Assembly: GCF_019740315.1 (NCBI RefSeq)
Contig: NZ_JAHXZR010000011.1
Location: forward strand, 1-64,000
DNA length: 64,000 nt
Direction: 5' to 3'
Source of the DNA: Oceanobacter mangrovi
GTDB lineage: Bacteria > Pseudomonadota > Gammaproteobacteria > Pseudomonadales > Oceanobacteraceae
In this document: piece after piece, positions 63,576-64,000 of the stretch
How positions within the stretch are numbered: position 1 is the stretch's first letter
Layout of the letters: every line of letters begins with the position of its first letter
The notes under the pieces: model-generated
The model's input: only the letters and a program-made list of their open reading frames with translations
The model's database searches: none
Told to the model about the DNA's origin: nothing
Program-made: the position numbers and the translations under genes

Positions 63576-64000
63576 CAGCGGCCTCGCAAGTGACTTTCAA
63601 GCTCACTGAAGGTCGGCCGGCTGTGGCTATAAAGGGTCTTGCGTCCAAACTCAACCGCCAGTTGCGGTTGCAGGCCGTGCATGGAAGCAATGATCGAGGC
63701 TTTGGCGGCATCGTAGAGTTTGATTTCATCTTCTGCCATATGCTTCATTTTGGCGGCTATCGGCCCCACCAGACCGTACGATAACAACACCCCGGCAAAG
63801 GTCCCCACCAATGCTGCCGCCACATGGCCACCAATCTCGGCAATTTCCCCGCCAATCGCGCCCATGGTGATCACAATCCCCAGTACGGCCGCGACGATAC
63901 CAAAACCCGGCAAGGCATCGGCGACCTTGCCAACCGCCATCGACGGTTGCTCCAGCTCGCTCAGACGGGTTTCTATTTCCTGATCCATCAGACCTTCCAG
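63575..64000 (-). CDS. motA: Flagellar motor stator protein MotA, C-terminal part (cut by window edge)
   Basis: The visible 142 codons hold the last half of MotA. It has the conserved Pro-containing helices VADALPGFGIVAAVLGIVIT and EIGGHVAAALVGTFAGVLLS, then YGLVGPIAAKMKHMAEDEIK. The cytoplasmic tail ends in SELESHLRGR. The upstream residues (LEGLMDQEIETRLSELEQPS) are the usual cytoplasmic-loop continuation, so the frame is intact to the edge. MotA and MotB form the proton-driven stator that turns the flagellum. Its promoter lies outside the window. Confidence 0.95.
   Translation of the reverse strand: MEGLMDQEIETRLSELEQPSMAVGKVADALPGFGIVAAVLGIVITMGAIGGEIAEIGGHVAAALVGTFAGVLLSYGLVGPIAAKMKHMAEDEIKLYDAAKASIIASMHGLQPQLAVEFGRKTLYSHSRPTFSELESHLRGR

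Overview
The window is a chromosomal segment from a motile, probably marine gammaproteobacterium, most likely of the Oceanospirillales/Pseudomonadales type. The evidence is the order tsaE-amiB-mutL-miaA-hfq-hflX-hflK-hflC-DUF2065-hisZ-purA, the orn/rsgA/motB/motA neighbourhood, a complete uptake-plus-succinylation locus for arginine, polyhydroxybutyrate-degrading enzymes and a fused glucosylglycerol synthase. No rRNA, tRNA, CRISPR array or prophage was seen. The only mobile-element sequence is an IS3-like end at the left edge.

Layout. 1-125: 5' end of an IS3-family transposase. 198-1420: a DUF5610 gene behind a near-perfect flagellar sigma-28 promoter. 1455-4855: TraB/GumN protein, DUF2061 membrane protein, a DUF6502 gene coupled to a tiny GIGGTG-repeat secreted protein, and a beta-barrel-like protein. 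5050-9224: three acidic lipoproteins in a row (beta-propeller, PrcB-like, von Willebrand A). 9227-25582: housekeeping block (pseudouridine synthase, purA, hisZ, hflCK, hflX, hfq, miaA, mutL, amiB, tsaE, nnr, queG, yjiA), with a clear terminator separating the hfl operon from DUF2065-hisZ-purA. 25837-33488: recQ, a 3-hydroxybutyrate-oligomer hydrolase, a secreted type-1 PHB depolymerase with a duplicated C-terminal domain, and a periplasmic tyrosine phosphatase. 33841-35927: an overlapping gene pair, a tethered binding-protein-like module plus a two-span membrane protein with a winged-helix-like C-terminus, divergent from an SDR gene. 37297-38723: a leader ORF coupled to a YcaD-like MFS gene. 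39393-43149: a tightly coupled codB-pucR-codA operon bracketed by two 120-bp-period palindromic repeat arrays. 43539-54747: arginine/ornithine catabolism (Lrp regulator, class III aminotransferase, M20 hydrolase, astA, astD, astB) and an AotJQMP-type ABC importer. 55390-59314: a second YcaD-like MFS gene next to ggpPS. 59591-64000: GRDP-like protein, orn, small membrane protein, rsgA, motB and partial motA.

How the genes work together. The right half reads as a set of nutrient and stress modules. Arginine is imported by the ABC system and degraded by the AST route, with an M20 amidohydrolase sitting where a desuccinylase would be expected. Cytosine, or more likely 5-methylcytosine judging from one active-site residue, is imported by CodB and deaminated. 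Stored or environmental PHB is hydrolysed to oligomers and monomers. Glucosylglycerol is made for salt stress.

Intergenic DNA carries several dispersed palindromic repeat families: 120-bp tandem arrays, a ~205-220-bp pair in opposite orientation, a 160-bp imperfect inverted repeat and short TTGGGC-N3-GCCCAA units. These look like non-autonomous repeats and explain several spurious open frames.

The leads most worth following are the CodA Asp314-to-Ser change, the binding-protein/membrane winged-helix pair, the sigma-28 promoter in front of DUF5610, and the M20 replacement in the AST cluster.
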